Origin: Alviniconcha marisindica
Lineage: Eukaryota; Mollusca; Gastropoda; Provannidae
Assembly: GCA_018857735.1 (NCBI GenBank)
Contig: JABMCL010001037.1
Coordinates: 171,001-235,000 of the forward strand
Direction of reading: 5' to 3'
Length of the DNA stretch: 64,000 nt
The notes beneath the pieces were generated by a model. That model was not told where the DNA came from. It saw only the letters and a program-made list of their open reading frames with translations, and made no database searches. Below, piece by piece: positions 48,527 to 53,189 of the stretch; the first letter of the stretch is position 1, and each line of letters opens with the position of its first letter. A program made the position numbers and the translations under genes.

Positions 48527-50184
48527 GAGACAGAGAGAGAGACAGAGAGAGGAAAAGGAACAGGAAGAGAGATAGGAACAATGTGAGACAGAGACAGAAA
48601 AAAGAAGAAGAAAAAATCCAAGCAAAACTACTAAAAGTGAGCAAAACCTGGACCCACCACATCACGTTCCAGCAGTTCATTACTCCCAATCTCGTCTTCC
48701 CGCTCTCTGTAAGGGAGGTAAGATGGTCGTGCCATCATGCTGGTGCGCTGGGGGCCCCCTATGAAGCCACCGCCATTGTGGAACTGACTGTGACCGTAGG
48801 CACTGACGTTGAATTGGTTGTACTGTCGGTGTTCTGCAGTTCCAAAGCATAATGGTCAGACTCTATAAATGAATAAGTACATGTTTTCCATCATCTTGAA
48901 AATCACAGGTCACGGGTGTGTTAGGAAAAACACTTTTTTTAAGCACTTTATCAGCAAGACGAGTGAACAGCCATTCCCTATGGAAGAGGATGGAAAGCCT
49001 CGTTACATACATTAAGATCCTTTGGCAGCTGGAAGTCAAAGAAGACTATGTGAAGTCTCCACAGGCATGTTTCCTGACATCAATATTCATCAACTACTAG
49101 ACAGGCAAATCAGTTGATTTGAATGTCTATTAAAAGCAGCCACAAGCATTACTCTGACTGTTCTGCTACTTTTAAGGGCTGCCCTGATGTAACTGTCATG
49201 GTTGACTGGGCATTACAACCCAACTATCTACCTATCTACTCTTACAGGAGCTAGCTTCCTCAAAACTGGTTTTGTTCAAGAAGGCTGGCCTTTCTCTAGC
49301 ACTGTAACAGGTAGAAGAGTTCAAAATAAAATTATTCAAACTGAAGATTCTGTTTTAAAATGCCCTGCTAATTGTATTTTTAATTCAGAGTCCATCTTTC
49401 ATGAGTAATGATCAGTAGAACTGGATGTTGAAAAGACTGTCAAACTGGATGTTGAAAAGACTGTCAAACTGGATGTTGAAGAGACTGTCAAACTCGATGT
49501 TGAAAAGACAGTCAAACTCGATGTTGAAAAGACTGTTAAATTGGATGTTGAAAAGACTGTCAAACAGGATGCTGAAAAGACTTGAATTGGATGTTGAAGA
49601 CTGTCAAACTGGATGTTGAAAAGACTGTCAAGTGTCACAGCTGGCCCAACAGCCACCCGCAGCCTCTGCAATAGCCCGTTTCTCAGGCAATGTGCAAATG
49701 TCGCTTTCATGTCTGATATTAATAGAGGCTGATCCTGCAGCACAGGTGAGCAAGGACACTCATTGTTGTAGCACTAGCAGCCTGTCCTGCTATTCTTTCA
49801 CTGCCAGAACCCAGATCAGTACATCAAAATAAATCACTGGAGCGTTAAAAACTAAACCTTTGGTTTTCAGTTTTTTATTTTGATCTCTTCTACCTGTTCA
49901 ACAACCTCTGAGAGGACTAGTTCCTTTAAGCAATTTTTGGTTCCTTCAAGCAATTTTACCATCTGAGTTCTCTCATTCTAGGGTGGACAAAGGAATTTAA
50001 ATTTAATACATATGTGCACTCAGAGTGTATTAAACAACTGCTGCGCATTTTGTGAATGGAAAGGAGTTTCACAGTACAACTTGAACACTTACCAATGGAT
50101 TCTCGGAAACCTCCAAAATCGTAAGGGTCTCTGGACCCTGGGGGCTCGGGGGCCGGGCCTGTGGGTGGAGGCGGGATCTTGTAC
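272..50184 (-). CDS. EPS8: EPS8 homologue, partial spliced gene (overview of 13 exons)
   Basis: EPS8 family proteins are cytoplasmic adaptors that bind ABI1/SOS1 through an SH3 domain and cap or bundle actin filaments through their C-terminus. They act in filopodia, microvilli and stereocilia. Seen here on the minus strand are 13 blocks bounded by AG and GT. In order they are 50093-50184, 48658-48833, 36894-37026, 36381-36469, 34219-34458, 32694-32865, 31584-31759, 27300-27434, 25794-25869, 24723-24833, 16056-16137, 2515-2703 and 272-536. They read as one chain of about 645 codons with matching phase at every junction. Landmarks shared with vertebrate EPS8, as I remember it, are LNHxxDDIEKF, FNLLAKLKx[12 protein letters not shown], PPYVPRFxxGW, NWWKVRN and TWLxxKGF. 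The N-terminal PTB domain and the last C-terminal helices are outside or undetected. One exon has an apparent 1-base insertion. The family assignment is firm; exact splice choices at two exons are inferred. Confidence 0.93.
601..690. repeat. T and C homopolymer tracts
   Basis: A T-rich run (601-624) then two C runs (637-654 and 663-681) ending in AAAAAAAA. On the minus strand the tract is G-rich, so it is not a pyrimidine tract for the exon at 536. Confidence 0.9.
806..892. repeat. TG microsatellite
   Basis: Two TG blocks separated by a GCGCGCATGCATGC stretch. 893-1750 is otherwise plain intron with a short duplicated phrase (CTGCCCTGGACATGAAATTG) near 1110-1160. Confidence 0.9.
1751..1850 (+). 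mobile_element. tRNA-derived SINE head
   Basis: Contains an A box (TGGCCTAGCGGTAAGGCG) and a B box (GGTTCGATACC) about 35 bases apart, the internal RNA polymerase III promoter of a tRNA-like SINE. The body after the B box shows no tRNA acceptor stem, so it is not a functional tRNA gene. Confidence 0.7.
1920..2060 (+). mobile_element. Dispersed SINE-like repeat, copy 1
   Basis: Shares with 7026-7167 a block containing GGTGACAGTGTAGCGATAGG, a C-rich middle and a tail with CTAATAAGC and TTAAGCACCATGTTTAC. It may be the 3' part of the element headed by the tRNA-like sequence at 1751. Confidence 0.65.
2223..2456. mobile_element. 226-bp MITE with TTAA target duplication (piggyBac-like)
   Basis: TTAA at 2223-2226 and 2453-2456 flank a 226-base body. 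The body begins CCCCTTCACTGCC and ends with its perfect 13-base inverse, GGCAGTGAAGGGG. TTAA duplication and C-rich CCCNTT ends are the signature of piggyBac-superfamily elements. No coding capacity; a non-autonomous element inside the last-but-one intron of EPS8. Confidence 0.85.
2515..2703 (-). CDS. EPS8: EPS8 exon: variable linker between SH3 and C-terminal region
   Basis: This acidic to mixed linker starts with [19 protein letters not shown] and ends with HYTNKG. No domain is recognised. Its donor (AAGG/GTAATG) leaves one base of a codon, which the next exon completes exactly (G+GC), supporting the model. The preferred acceptor is the AG ending at 2704 (gcattgcag), which fits the one-base remainder of exon 16056-16137. 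A second acceptor with the AG at 2747-2748 (ttatatacag) would add 43 bases, start in phase 0 and let the SH3 exon splice here directly. The reading frame is the same either way. The linker is poorly conserved in the family, so similarity alone does not prove it. Confidence 0.72.
2766..2812. repeat. G-rich tract upstream of EPS8 exon 2515-2703
   Basis: Plus-strand G runs, that is minus-strand C runs, 20-65 bases before the alternative acceptor at 2747. It can act as a polypyrimidine tract and also opens a frame of prolines that should not be read as protein. Confidence 0.8.
2813..4221. other. Intron sequence, no gene seen
   Basis: A/C-rich intron of EPS8. 3590-3960 is almost devoid of G (AACAACAAAA-type sequence) and gives long minus-strand frames of Phe, Leu and Val that are low complexity. 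Confidence 0.8.
4222..4458. repeat. Long CA microsatellite
   Basis: About 235 bases of CA with GCACGC and CCACAC interruptions, open in several frames purely because of composition. Confidence 0.97.
4862..5215. repeat. 44-bp minisatellite, about 8 units
   Basis: Unit AACTGAATGGTCTGTGACC, a variable middle, GGGACATTTAATC(C/T)A(C/T)ATAC. More degenerate units with GGGACATTTAAA continue to about 5590. Confidence 0.9.
5626..6145. repeat. 52-bp minisatellite, 10 near-identical units
   Basis: Unit contains GAGGCAGCCTATGACCACTC, GGGACGTTGTGGATGAAC and TATGCATACTGG. Units differ only by GAGGC/GAGAC, so the array is recent or homogenised. Confidence 0.95.
6146..7025. other. Intron sequence, no gene seen
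   Basis: Unique intron sequence without splice-bounded open frames. A short direct repeat of ACACAAACACAAAAACAA occurs near 6500. Confidence 0.7.
7026..7167 (+). mobile_element. Dispersed SINE-like repeat, copy 2
   Basis: About 90% similar by eye to 1920-2060, including the C-rich centre and the tail ending in TTTACTTACTTA. It has no tRNA-like head. Confidence 0.65.
7168..8750. other. Intron sequence, no gene seen
   Basis: AT-rich unique sequence. No open frame with plausible splice borders on either strand. Confidence 0.7.
8751..9415. repeat. 76-bp composite minisatellite
   Basis: Alternating half-units of about 38 bases: ACCACCAATGTCTTTACAAA, CCTAGGGATAGTGGCCCAAA, ACTACTGTGTTTACAAACC and TAGGGATAATGGCTGAAA. 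About 8 full units, with edges decaying on both sides. Confidence 0.93.
9416..10519. other. Intron sequence, no gene seen
   Basis: Unique AT-rich sequence with no exon-like segment. Confidence 0.7.
10520..10885. repeat. 23-24-bp minisatellite rich in TGTACA
   Basis: Unit CATGTACATACACCTGTATA plus CT or similar, about 15 copies. The TGTACAT palindrome recurs in every unit. It generates apparent Cys/His/Tyr-rich peptides that are not genes. Confidence 0.92.
10935..11095. repeat. 39-bp minisatellite, 4 units
   Basis: Unit AATCATGGGGGTGGGAACGG followed by GGAGTACCACATCGAAAAC. Confidence 0.93.
11192..11250. repeat. G homopolymer tract
   Basis: About 55 bases of nearly pure G. Such tracts are error-prone, so their length should not be trusted. 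Confidence 0.9.
11256..13904. other. Intron sequence, no gene seen
   Basis: Contains short AT runs (11790-11825, 11878-11892) and a CA block (12041-12080). Frames near 12670-12924 and 13246-13556 lack supporting splice sites. Confidence 0.7.
13905..14365. repeat. Degenerate 27-29-bp minisatellite
   Basis: Recurring CTAACCAGA(A/G)AAGG, CAGGTGTGACA and CACC(C/T)AA words, about 16 diverged units. An old array, unlike the sharp ones nearby. Confidence 0.85.
14366..16035. other. Intron sequence, no gene seen
   Basis: A-rich. 15500-15960 is purine and adenine rich with long minus-strand Phe-rich frames of no significance. Confidence 0.7.
16056..16137 (-). CDS. EPS8: EPS8 small exon after SH3 (possible alternative C-terminus by read-through)
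   Basis: A clean acceptor (attttctacag) opens a phase-0 frame, as required after the phase-0 end of the SH3 exon. The frame reads [12 protein letters not shown], then [13 protein letters not shown], and stops at a GAG/GTGACT donor, the same donor hexamer used by exon 31584-31759. The one-base remainder fits exon 2515-2703. If this donor is not used, the frame runs six more residues (GDFKYF) to a TGA at 16036-16038, giving a short form without the actin-binding region. No AATAAA was seen close behind on the minus strand, so the internal-exon reading is preferred. Confidence 0.68.
16138..17576. other. Intron sequence, no gene seen
   Basis: Contains GTTAACCCCTCTGC-like and homopolymer stretches (16950-17060). 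The plus-strand open stretch at 16894-17649 crosses A and C runs and has no recognisable product. Confidence 0.65.
17577..18275 (+). mobile_element. Internally deleted piggyBac-like element (limits approximate)
   Basis: A TTAA at 17577-17580 is followed by GACGCGG, and CCGCGTC recurs 33 bases on, resembling a subterminal inverted repeat. About 225 bases later comes the transposase-like fragment at 17804. A second TTAA occurs near 18268-18272 (GTGACTTAAA), but its flank does not mirror the left end, so the right limit is uncertain. Confidence 0.45.
17804..18061 (+). pseudogene. piggyBac-type transposase N-terminal fragment
   Basis: The ATG lies in AAAATGGCGGC. The frame gives [20 protein letters not shown], then an acidic serine-rich stretch ([15 protein letters not shown] and [14 protein letters not shown]), then about 30 unrelated residues and a stop. 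Acidic SDSE-type leaders of this sort are typical of piggyBac-derived transposases. The catalytic DDD domain is absent, so the element is a deletion relic. The assignment rests on composition and style of the leader, not on a catalytic motif. Confidence 0.5.
18276..20329. other. Intron sequence with AT microsatellite and degenerate array
   Basis: An AT repeat at 18961-19022, then about 300 bases (19215-19515) of a weak 20-25-bp array around GTGAGAAAACAGTTGGGACAG. CA block at 19855-19872 and C run at 19928-19940. No gene seen. Confidence 0.75.
20330..20615. repeat. 40-bp minisatellite, about 7 units
   Basis: Unit GTCACCAATAACCTAAGTTA followed by CAGCAACCAGTACCACTGTC. It directly adjoins a second, unrelated array. 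Confidence 0.93.
20663..21097. repeat. 60-bp minisatellite, 7 near-identical units
   Basis: Unit CATAACTGAGTGCATATTTG, CATATATCGGGTCTACAGTC, ACCAACACTGGTACATCAGC. Because 60 is a multiple of three, one peptide repeats exactly on each strand. Each unit holds an ATTTGCAT octamer. Confidence 0.95.
21942..22238. mobile_element. Fold-back element (imperfect inverted repeat, about 300 bp)
   Basis: The left arm contains GTATGCACATTTT, GTCAAGCCACAAAATGACAC and TTAAACAAC. The right arm carries the same words inverted (GTGTCATTTTGTGGCTTGAC, then AAAATGTGCATAC). The arms are about 120 bases each with a short asymmetric centre. No coding potential. A MITE or fold-back insertion. Confidence 0.7.
22862..23185. 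repeat. 27-bp minisatellite, about 12 units
   Basis: Unit GACAGACCTTTACACAATGC followed by CTGGCTT, with scattered point changes. Confidence 0.93.
23190..24722. other. Intron sequence, no gene seen
   Basis: Short homopolymers and A-rich runs. 24480-24540 ends in ATTAAAGTATACTGACTTGA, a phrase repeated at 52190-52230 that looks like a retroelement tail. Confidence 0.65.
24723..24833 (-). CDS. EPS8: EPS8 exon: second half of the SH3 domain
   Basis: Exactly 37 codons in phase 0 at both ends. The exon carries the SH3 signature: the WW pair in NWWKVRN, the GESGY turn, then CPYTILKEV. In most SH3 domains the last motif is PxNYV. Here, as in vertebrate EPS8 (PNNIL), the tyrosine position holds isoleucine. 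EPS8 SH3 domains are known to prefer PxxDY ligands over classical PxxP; that this protein shares the preference is inferred. The acceptor is gctgtgcag and the donor is GTCAGT. Confidence 0.95.
25360..25622. repeat. 21-bp minisatellite between the two SH3 exons
   Basis: Unit GTGTGTGAAGACAGGCTGGAA with inserted GTGTGTGAAGAA half-units. Lies in the roughly 960-base intron that splits the SH3 domain. Confidence 0.92.
25794..25869 (-). CDS. EPS8: EPS8 exon: first half of the SH3 domain
   Basis: A short 76-base exon with acceptor gtttgcag and donor GTGAGC. It encodes [18 protein letters not shown] followed by NKGDYLQ. This is the ALYDF-like strand, RT loop and ELT(V/F)xKGD core of an SH3 domain, with the ALYDF motif degenerate as in EPS8. 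It ends in phase 0 and joins [10 protein letters not shown] across the intron, so the SH3 domain is split before its second core strand. Confidence 0.94.
26990..27245 (-). mobile_element. tRNA-derived SINE-like repeat
   Basis: On the minus strand GATGGAGTGGTGGAC and, about 25 bases on, GGGTTCGAGTCTTGG resemble an A box and a strong B box. About 200 bases of body with stretches common to molluscan repeats follow. It lies just 5' of exon 25794-25869 in the intron. Limits approximate. Confidence 0.5.
27300..27434 (-). CDS. EPS8: EPS8 exon: proline-rich linker before SH3
   Basis: Acceptor gttcctcag and donor GTAAGT, 135 bases. It encodes a linker with [12 protein letters not shown] and MMQQRPLDD, ending in a short charged segment, [11 protein letters not shown]. 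One base at the start and two at the end are shared with neighbouring codons, and both joins give a continuous frame (DRNHRAH upstream, GASVYEV downstream). Proline-rich linkers of this kind are expected ahead of the EPS8 SH3 domain, but the sequence itself is not conserved. Confidence 0.88.
27435..29389. other. Intron sequence, no gene seen
   Basis: TG block at 27549-27574. 27735-27768 reads GATAATAAAGTAATCTTGAA and then TCTTGAAT, a common invertebrate retroelement tail. A diverged repeat of AACCAACCAG-rich sequence occurs at 28200-28450. Confidence 0.65.
29178..29255 (+). mobile_element. Dispersed SINE-like repeat, copy 3 (3' part only)
   Basis: Matches only the last half of copies 1 and 2: CCCTAATAAGCCTTGTGG, then GGACATTAAGCACCAAG and TTTACTTACTTG. 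This is a 5'-truncated copy. Confidence 0.6.
29400..29785. repeat. Minisatellite of about 80 bp, 5 units
   Basis: Unit contains CTTGTTGTTGTGTATTTTTG, GTGGGTGGGAGTGGGAAAG, GAGCTAGTTACAGCATAGC and TTTCAGCTACG. The fourth unit is shortened. Confidence 0.9.
29786..30955. other. Intron sequence, no gene seen
   Basis: Weakly repeated phrases around GTATGTCATTTGA and GATACACAA at 30250-30480. No exon-like segment. Confidence 0.65.
30956..31515. repeat. 38-bp minisatellite, about 14 units
   Basis: Unit CCTCTTTGTCATACAATCTC followed by ACACTACGATCTGACAAC, moderately diverged. Ends 70 bases from exon 31584-31759. Confidence 0.92.
31584..31759 (-). CDS. EPS8: EPS8 exon: linker with [10 protein letters not shown] end
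   Basis: The acceptor is ctcccag and the donor is GTGACT. The exon encodes [19 protein letters not shown], a [15 protein letters not shown] stretch and [12 protein letters not shown]. The final HIDRN across the junction resembles the RHIDRNYEPL segment that precedes the SH3 domain in vertebrate EPS8. Its start is phase 0 and its end leaves two bases that pair with exon 27300-27434. It is probably disordered in the protein. Confidence 0.9.
32222..32672. repeat. CA microsatellite complex
   Basis: Three CA runs alternating with CACTGTCTCTCTCAAACACG-type spacers, that is, a compound repeat with a longer unit of about 150 bases. It reaches within about 20 bases of the donor of exon 32694-32865. 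Confidence 0.95.
32694..32865 (-). CDS. EPS8: EPS8 exon: PPYVPRF linker motif
   Basis: Begins [20 protein letters not shown], directly comparable to the EWPKEQFIPPYVPRFRNGW segment of vertebrate EPS8, one of the most conserved parts of the family. It then runs through a helix-prone stretch ([19 protein letters not shown]) to a GTAAGG donor in phase 0. The acceptor gtgtttcag and the one-base start complete lysine AA/G from the previous exon. The exon is flanked within 30 bases by a CA-repeat block. Confidence 0.95.
33137..33200. repeat. CA microsatellite next to a SINE-like tail
   Basis: CA run preceded by TTTTAACGTCCTGCAAACTG and CACAGGGTCGCCTCAGGAT, a phrase also found near 58333 and 40960. 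Confidence 0.85.
33790..34170. repeat. 40-bp minisatellite, about 9 units
   Basis: Unit TGATGTACATACCTGGTAAA followed by CAGCTCTGCACTGTACTTA. Ends about 50 bases from the frameshifted exon 34219-34458. Confidence 0.93.
34219..34458 (-). CDS. EPS8: EPS8 exon with an apparent single-base insertion
   Basis: The 5' part reads [20 protein letters not shown], then [10 protein letters not shown], in one frame. The 3' part reads [19 protein letters not shown] and then [20 protein letters not shown] in the frame one base further on. Both halves match the continuous EPS8 middle region ([10 protein letters not shown], then LWxSLGxxW). The exon is 240 bases, but phase-0 entry and two-base exit require 239 or another 3n+2 length. 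One extra base therefore lies in the GCCAGCCGCGGACC stretch at about 34371-34384. Acceptor catgacag and donor GTGAGT are intact. A sequencing or assembly indel is more likely than a dead gene, because all other exons are intact. Confidence 0.93.
34958..35010. repeat. CAA and CA microsatellite
   Basis: CAA triplets followed by CA dinucleotides. Confidence 0.93.
35270..36345. repeat. 35-bp minisatellite, about 30 units
   Basis: Unit GACTGTCAACGCACACACCT followed by ATACACTGCCCCACA. Variation is limited to CGC/CAC, CAC/CAT and ACTG/AATG. The unit has no stop in any plus-strand frame and its length is not a multiple of three, so all three frames stay open for over a kilobase. Confidence 0.97.
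36381..36469 (-). CDS. EPS8: EPS8 exon: middle region, FNLLAKL helix
   Basis: An 89-base exon reading [19 protein letters not shown] and then [10 protein letters not shown]. Vertebrate EPS8 has LTLRAKPPPPDEFLDCFQKF followed by FNLLAKLKSHI at this place. The two leading bases complete an aspartate with the one-base remainder of exon 36894-37026. The phase-0 end joins AKLKAHI in the next exon. The donor is GTCAGT. The 35-bp minisatellite array ends 36 bases from this exon. Confidence 0.95.
36541..36652. repeat. TG and GAGT microsatellite
   Basis: TGTG and GTGAGTGA blocks ending in a long TG run. Confidence 0.93.
36894..37026 (-). CDS. EPS8: EPS8 exon: LNHxFDDIEKF helical segment
   Basis: Reads [20 protein letters not shown], then [20 protein letters not shown]. 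This matches ILNHILDDIEFFITKLQKAAEAF plus the lysine-rich KKNKKGKRKG tail of vertebrate EPS8. The start is phase 0 at CAA and the donor is GTATGA, leaving one base. The acceptor region is the first unit of a 34-bp tandem repeat (37018-37255), so copies of the same splice acceptor stand upstream of it. The nearest copy is chosen because it keeps frame with ERDV of the previous exon. Confidence 0.94.
37018..37255. repeat. 34-bp tandem repeat containing copies of the exon 36894-37026 acceptor
   Basis: Seven units, with CAACAATTG or CAGCAACTG starting near 37018, 37052, 37086, 37120, 37154, 37188 and 37222. On the minus strand each unit reads CTGTTTTGTTTGCTGTGCAG then CA, a complete polypyrimidine tract and acceptor. 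The unit nearest the exon is the one used in the model. Confidence 0.93.
37720..37955. repeat. G run and 60-bp tandem repeat
   Basis: A G-rich tract (37722-37760), then three units containing GAATTAAGTTTTATTCAAGA, ACATTAAAAATACAGCA and GACAAAACCAAACAGAT. Confidence 0.9.
38469..38560. repeat. GA microsatellite
   Basis: About 90 bases of pure GA. Further GA runs occur at 39180-39242, 43042-43100, 48463-48552, 51017-51068, 58276-58332 and 59660-59827. Confidence 0.97.
38901..42762. repeat. 3.86-kb tandem duplication, copy A
   Basis: Starts GCCTAACTGCTCTTTTTTC and is repeated with an offset of 3862 bases from 42763. Contains a GA microsatellite (39180-39242), a TG block (40668-40696), a CA block (41483-41520), a SINE-like piece with CCTGCCAACCGCGCATGGTC at about 40970, and the palindrome array at its 3' end. 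About 40200-41470 is almost identical between copies, while the edges are more diverged. No exon is recognised in either copy. Confidence 0.93.
42091..42752. mobile_element. Fold-back element with array of TTTTGTC..GACAAAA palindromes
   Basis: Two inverted arms of about 90 bases (42091-42184 and 42656-42752) include AAGTATAG, CAGCACCTGTTGTGTGGTGC, TCTCTGCCTACAGAA and GGCAGGAGCTGCCACAAGTA. They enclose about 470 bases made of some 15-20 short palindromes of the form TTTTGTCGYGACAAAA, spaced by about 8-12 bases. No open frame of note. This looks like a fold-back or non-autonomous DNA transposon with an internal satellite. Confidence 0.75.
42763..46430. repeat. 3.86-kb tandem duplication, copy B
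   Basis: Second copy in direct orientation. It differs from copy A by a long C run (42805-42845), scattered small indels (for example a CCCCCCC insertion near 45207), a longer CA block and a shorter palindrome array. The right arm of the fold-back element in copy A is mostly missing here. Confidence 0.93.
46012..46425. mobile_element. Second copy of the palindrome-array element, right arm truncated
   Basis: The left arm starts TTAAGTATAGCATCCAGCAC, the exact inverse of the right end in copy A (ending CTATACTTAA). The array here is about 300 bases with TTTTGTCACGACAAAC-type units. The right side stops after CTTGTGGCAGCTCCCGCC. Confidence 0.7.
46431..48657. other. Intron sequence with C-run repeats, no gene seen
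   Basis: 47560-47740 holds a duplicated phrase (CCTTGTCCCTTTTCTCTGCG, then GCCATGTGAAGACATGAATA) separated by C runs. C runs also lie at 47188, 47355 and 47836. No exon-like segment. Confidence 0.7.
48658..48833 (-). CDS. EPS8: EPS8 exon: linker ending ELLERDV
   Basis: The acceptor is gaactgcag and the donor is GTGGGT. The exon encodes [20 protein letters not shown], a [13 protein letters not shown] stretch and [17 protein letters not shown]. The last part corresponds to the EMMAARIDRDVQILNH region of vertebrate EPS8, and the phase-0 end gives ERDV/QLLNH. Two leading bases complete a glutamate with the G left by exon 50093-50184. The linker itself is low complexity and probably flexible. Confidence 0.92.
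49415..49632. repeat. 24-bp minisatellite, 9 units
   Basis: Unit AAACTGGATGTTGAAAAGAC then TGTC. It stays in frame as an eight-residue repeat on both strands but has no gene context. Confidence 0.92.
50093..50184 (-). CDS. EPS8: EPS8 exon: [14 protein letters not shown] proline-rich linker
   Basis: The most 5' exon identified with confidence. Acceptor gctgcttcag, donor GTAAGT. It encodes [20 protein letters not shown] followed by [10 protein letters not shown]. Vertebrate EPS8 has SIPPPPRAPAPAPPG just after the PTB domain, so this is the PTB-to-middle linker. The start needs two bases from an upstream exon. No PTB exon is visible between here and 64000, so the upstream part lies beyond the window or a shorter transcript starts inside it. 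Confidence 0.9.
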
Positions 50185-51010
50185 CTGAAGCAGCAAAACA
50201 TCAGTATTTACATAACCAGTTAGAGACTCTGGCAGCCTAGAGAAATGGACTTAGCATTAGCCACACAAAGTAGGCTGACTTGACTTCTGATGACCAATTT
50301 GTGCAAATGCAAACAAGGAATAAATGCAAGCTAAATAAATCCATGGAATCCAATACAAATCACTAAAAAACAAGAAAACACATAAACAAACAAAAAGCAG
50401 TGAAACAAATACATTAAAAAAACAACAACAAAAAAACAAGTAGCTGCATAAAAATTCACAAGTTAGTACTGACTAGGTTAAACTGTGAACAACAACAACA
50501 ACAACAAAAAAACTACTTTAATAGGCTGTGACACAATGGTGACAACGAAGACAGAAAGAGGGTCAACACAGACATAACAAGAACAGCCTGTCAACCAGAT
50601 GGCAGCCTATACAAGTTGTGTTTGTACAACAAAGAGATCCAGTACATGTGCTCTACCTAAACTGTCAAGGCAGTTAAAGATAAAAACTTACTGATACTAA
50701 AACAAAAACAAAACAAACAAACAAACAAAAAAGGTTGAATTTAATTTAAAACTGAAACTTTTAATAATTCCAAAAGACACTACAATGTGAATATTTTTGG
50801 CAATTCTACTTTTACAAGCTGTAAGATAGACAGACAGACAGACCGACCGACAGACAGTTATTTCACATAAAATTTAAGTAACATCATCACCAGATTAAGC
50901 TGACTTGCTGTGTGTGTGTGTGTGTCCATATGTTTTATACAATCTGGCAATGGCAGACTTGCTGAAAATTTGCTTGTAGTAATTTAGCCTTAGTCTTGTT
51001 TCACTAAACA

Positions 51011-51071
<61 letters not shown>

Positions 51072-51360
51072 GGGTGGGGTGGGGTAGGTGCTCACCATGC
51101 CAAGTGACTGCACCATCATGAAACTTACATGGCAAAAAATGGAACCAAGCCAAAAATGGAACCAAAAGAAAAATTCACAATAGCCTCCCCCCAACCCACT
51201 GATCCAACTCTAGCATCTCTGAAGCGGTAAAATAAAAATAATGAAGAGCTCAGTGACAGCACAGAAAGACTAGTTACATACTAATTTACAAGTCCGTTTC
51301 ATTAACCTCCACTTTCTTAGTGAAATGTGAGAGACGGTTACTAGCATGTAATCACTGAGT
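50185..51360. other. Sequence upstream of exon 50093-50184, no exon seen
   Basis: A-rich, with AAC-type runs, a GACA repeat near 50830 and the GA run at 51017-51068. No PTB-like coding segment on the minus strand. Confidence 0.65.
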
Positions 51361-52475
51361 GAGAAATTGGTGGACAGGAGGGCATCAAACCAGAAAGTAC
51401 CCCTTTCCACCTGGCTTGTCAACATGGTGCCCACACTCAACAGACAGACTAGGACAAGCTGCAGCTCCATGCAGTCTCCCCAGCCCTCCAATTTTACAAA
51501 CCAAAAAATGGCTGCGGGTGGGGGTGGGGGGGAGGGGGCGCAAGGAACCAGAAACTACCTGTTTCCACCCTGTTTGTCAGGGGAAGGTGCCCACATCCCA
51601 AAGAGTCAGACCAGGACACACTGCAGCAGCTCCATGCACCCCCCCCCCCCCTCCTCAAATTTGACTGACCATGGCTGGGGAGGGCAATGAACCAGAAACT
51701 ACCTTTTTCTACCCTGTTTGTCAGCGAAGGTGCCCACACCCAAAAGGGTCAGACTAGGAGAAACTACAGCTGCATGCATCACAAGTCCCCCCCCCCCCTC
51801 CCCACACACCCCAATCAAATTTTACAGACCCAGAAATGGTTGGCAGGAGGGCAAGGAACCAGAAACTACCCTTTCCACCCGGTTTGTTTGTTTGTCAGAG
51901 GAAGGTACCCACACCCAAAAGGGTCAGACTAGGACAAACAGCAGCTCCATGCATCCCCCCCCCCCCCCCCCCACGGTACAAACAGACTAAAAATTGTCTG
52001 CCTACCGACTCCTTTTTCCCCACGTCAAATTTTACAGACTGAAAAATGTCTGGCAGCAAGTAACCAGAAACTACCTTTTTCCACCCTGTTTGTCAGCGCA
52101 AGTAAGTTAATATCGATTGAAATACTTTTGGTGTTGCTTTGATGTTCTTTTTACATGTTGTTCTTAAATTATCGAGTCTTTAGTAGTTTGTTGAATTGCC
52201 CTGTGGGGGACGATTAAAGTATATTGACTTGTCTGGGTGCCCACACCCAACAGGGTCAGACTAGGACAAGCTGCACCCCATGCAGCCCCCCCCCCCCCCC
52301 CCACCACCACCACCACCCCAAAAAAGATCCTCCTCCCAGTTTTACAGACAGGGAAAATGTAGGACGAGGAACCGGACCACACCCTTTTAATTTCCACCCG
52401 GTTTGTCAGCAGGGTGCCCACACCCAAAAGGGTCAGATGAGAACAAACTTGAGCTCCAGCCCACTCTTCCCCCAC
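51361..52475. repeat. Diverged tandem repeat, unit about 150-190 bp
   Basis: About six units share ACCAGAAACTACC(T)TTTCCACC, TGTTTGTCAG, GTGCCCACACCCAAAAGGGT, CAGACTAGGACAA, GCAGCTCCATGCA, a C run of variable length and TTTTACAGACC. The fifth and sixth are separated by a TTGACTTG-tailed insertion near 52090-52230. Confidence 0.85.
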
Positions 52476-53189
52476 CCCCCACTTCTCTTTTTTTTCCCTC
52501 CCCCCCCTTCACCTGCAGGCCACCCCTCCCAGCAAGGGACAAGCAGATCAGAGACGTCACTTCAGTGACAAGGGGAGAGACCTCACCCTCCCCGCATGCT
52601 CTTTTGATATGGCCATGGCAATGCTCTTTTGATAAGGCCCGGCTTTCTGCGGGAGGAATGTCATTCAGTAGAGGAGGTCTCCATGTTCCACACCCCGACC
52701 TCATAAACTGCAGGTTGACTTTACTGCCTGCCTTTGCCCCAGTCGCATGGCCGAGAGTGCACAGTGTGAACAGACTGGCTAAAATAACACTGGAGACGTC
52801 AACTTTCACCAACACCGGCCTGGTGGAGTACGTAGGCTATAATCAATTCTTGGTCGGGTAGCTACAACATGCACCCAGTCAATCGAGAAGGCTGAAATCT
52901 GGGTGTAACACCAGTGCCGCAGGCACAGATAAAACTGTCTTGTCACCCGTACATCACTGTCACGTTTGAAGAGGATTAATTAGTACATACAAGAGGATTA
53001 GAAAAATACTGAGGTTGCATGAGCTGGGCAGGCAGAAATGAAACGGCAACATTCCTGGCAGGCAGGAAGATCAGATGCTTAGCTCATGCCAGTTAAGTGA
53101 CACTGATACAAATAATCATTGACCAACAAGGAAAGTTGGGAACTGTGTGGTTACTGTGTATTTTGTTCAACCATACACACAGGCAACAG
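52476..53189. other. Unique sequence, no supported gene
   Basis: Open frames occur on both strands at 52500-52860, but neither has an ATG in context or splice borders. A short direct repeat of ATGCTCTTTTGATA occurs near 52600-52635. Confidence 0.6.

Noticed and set aside
52387..52861. Minus-strand frame with a hydrophobic leader resembling a signal peptide
   Set aside because: It begins at GTG with no ATG before the upstream stop, and has no splice borders or homology; a plus-strand frame overlaps it.
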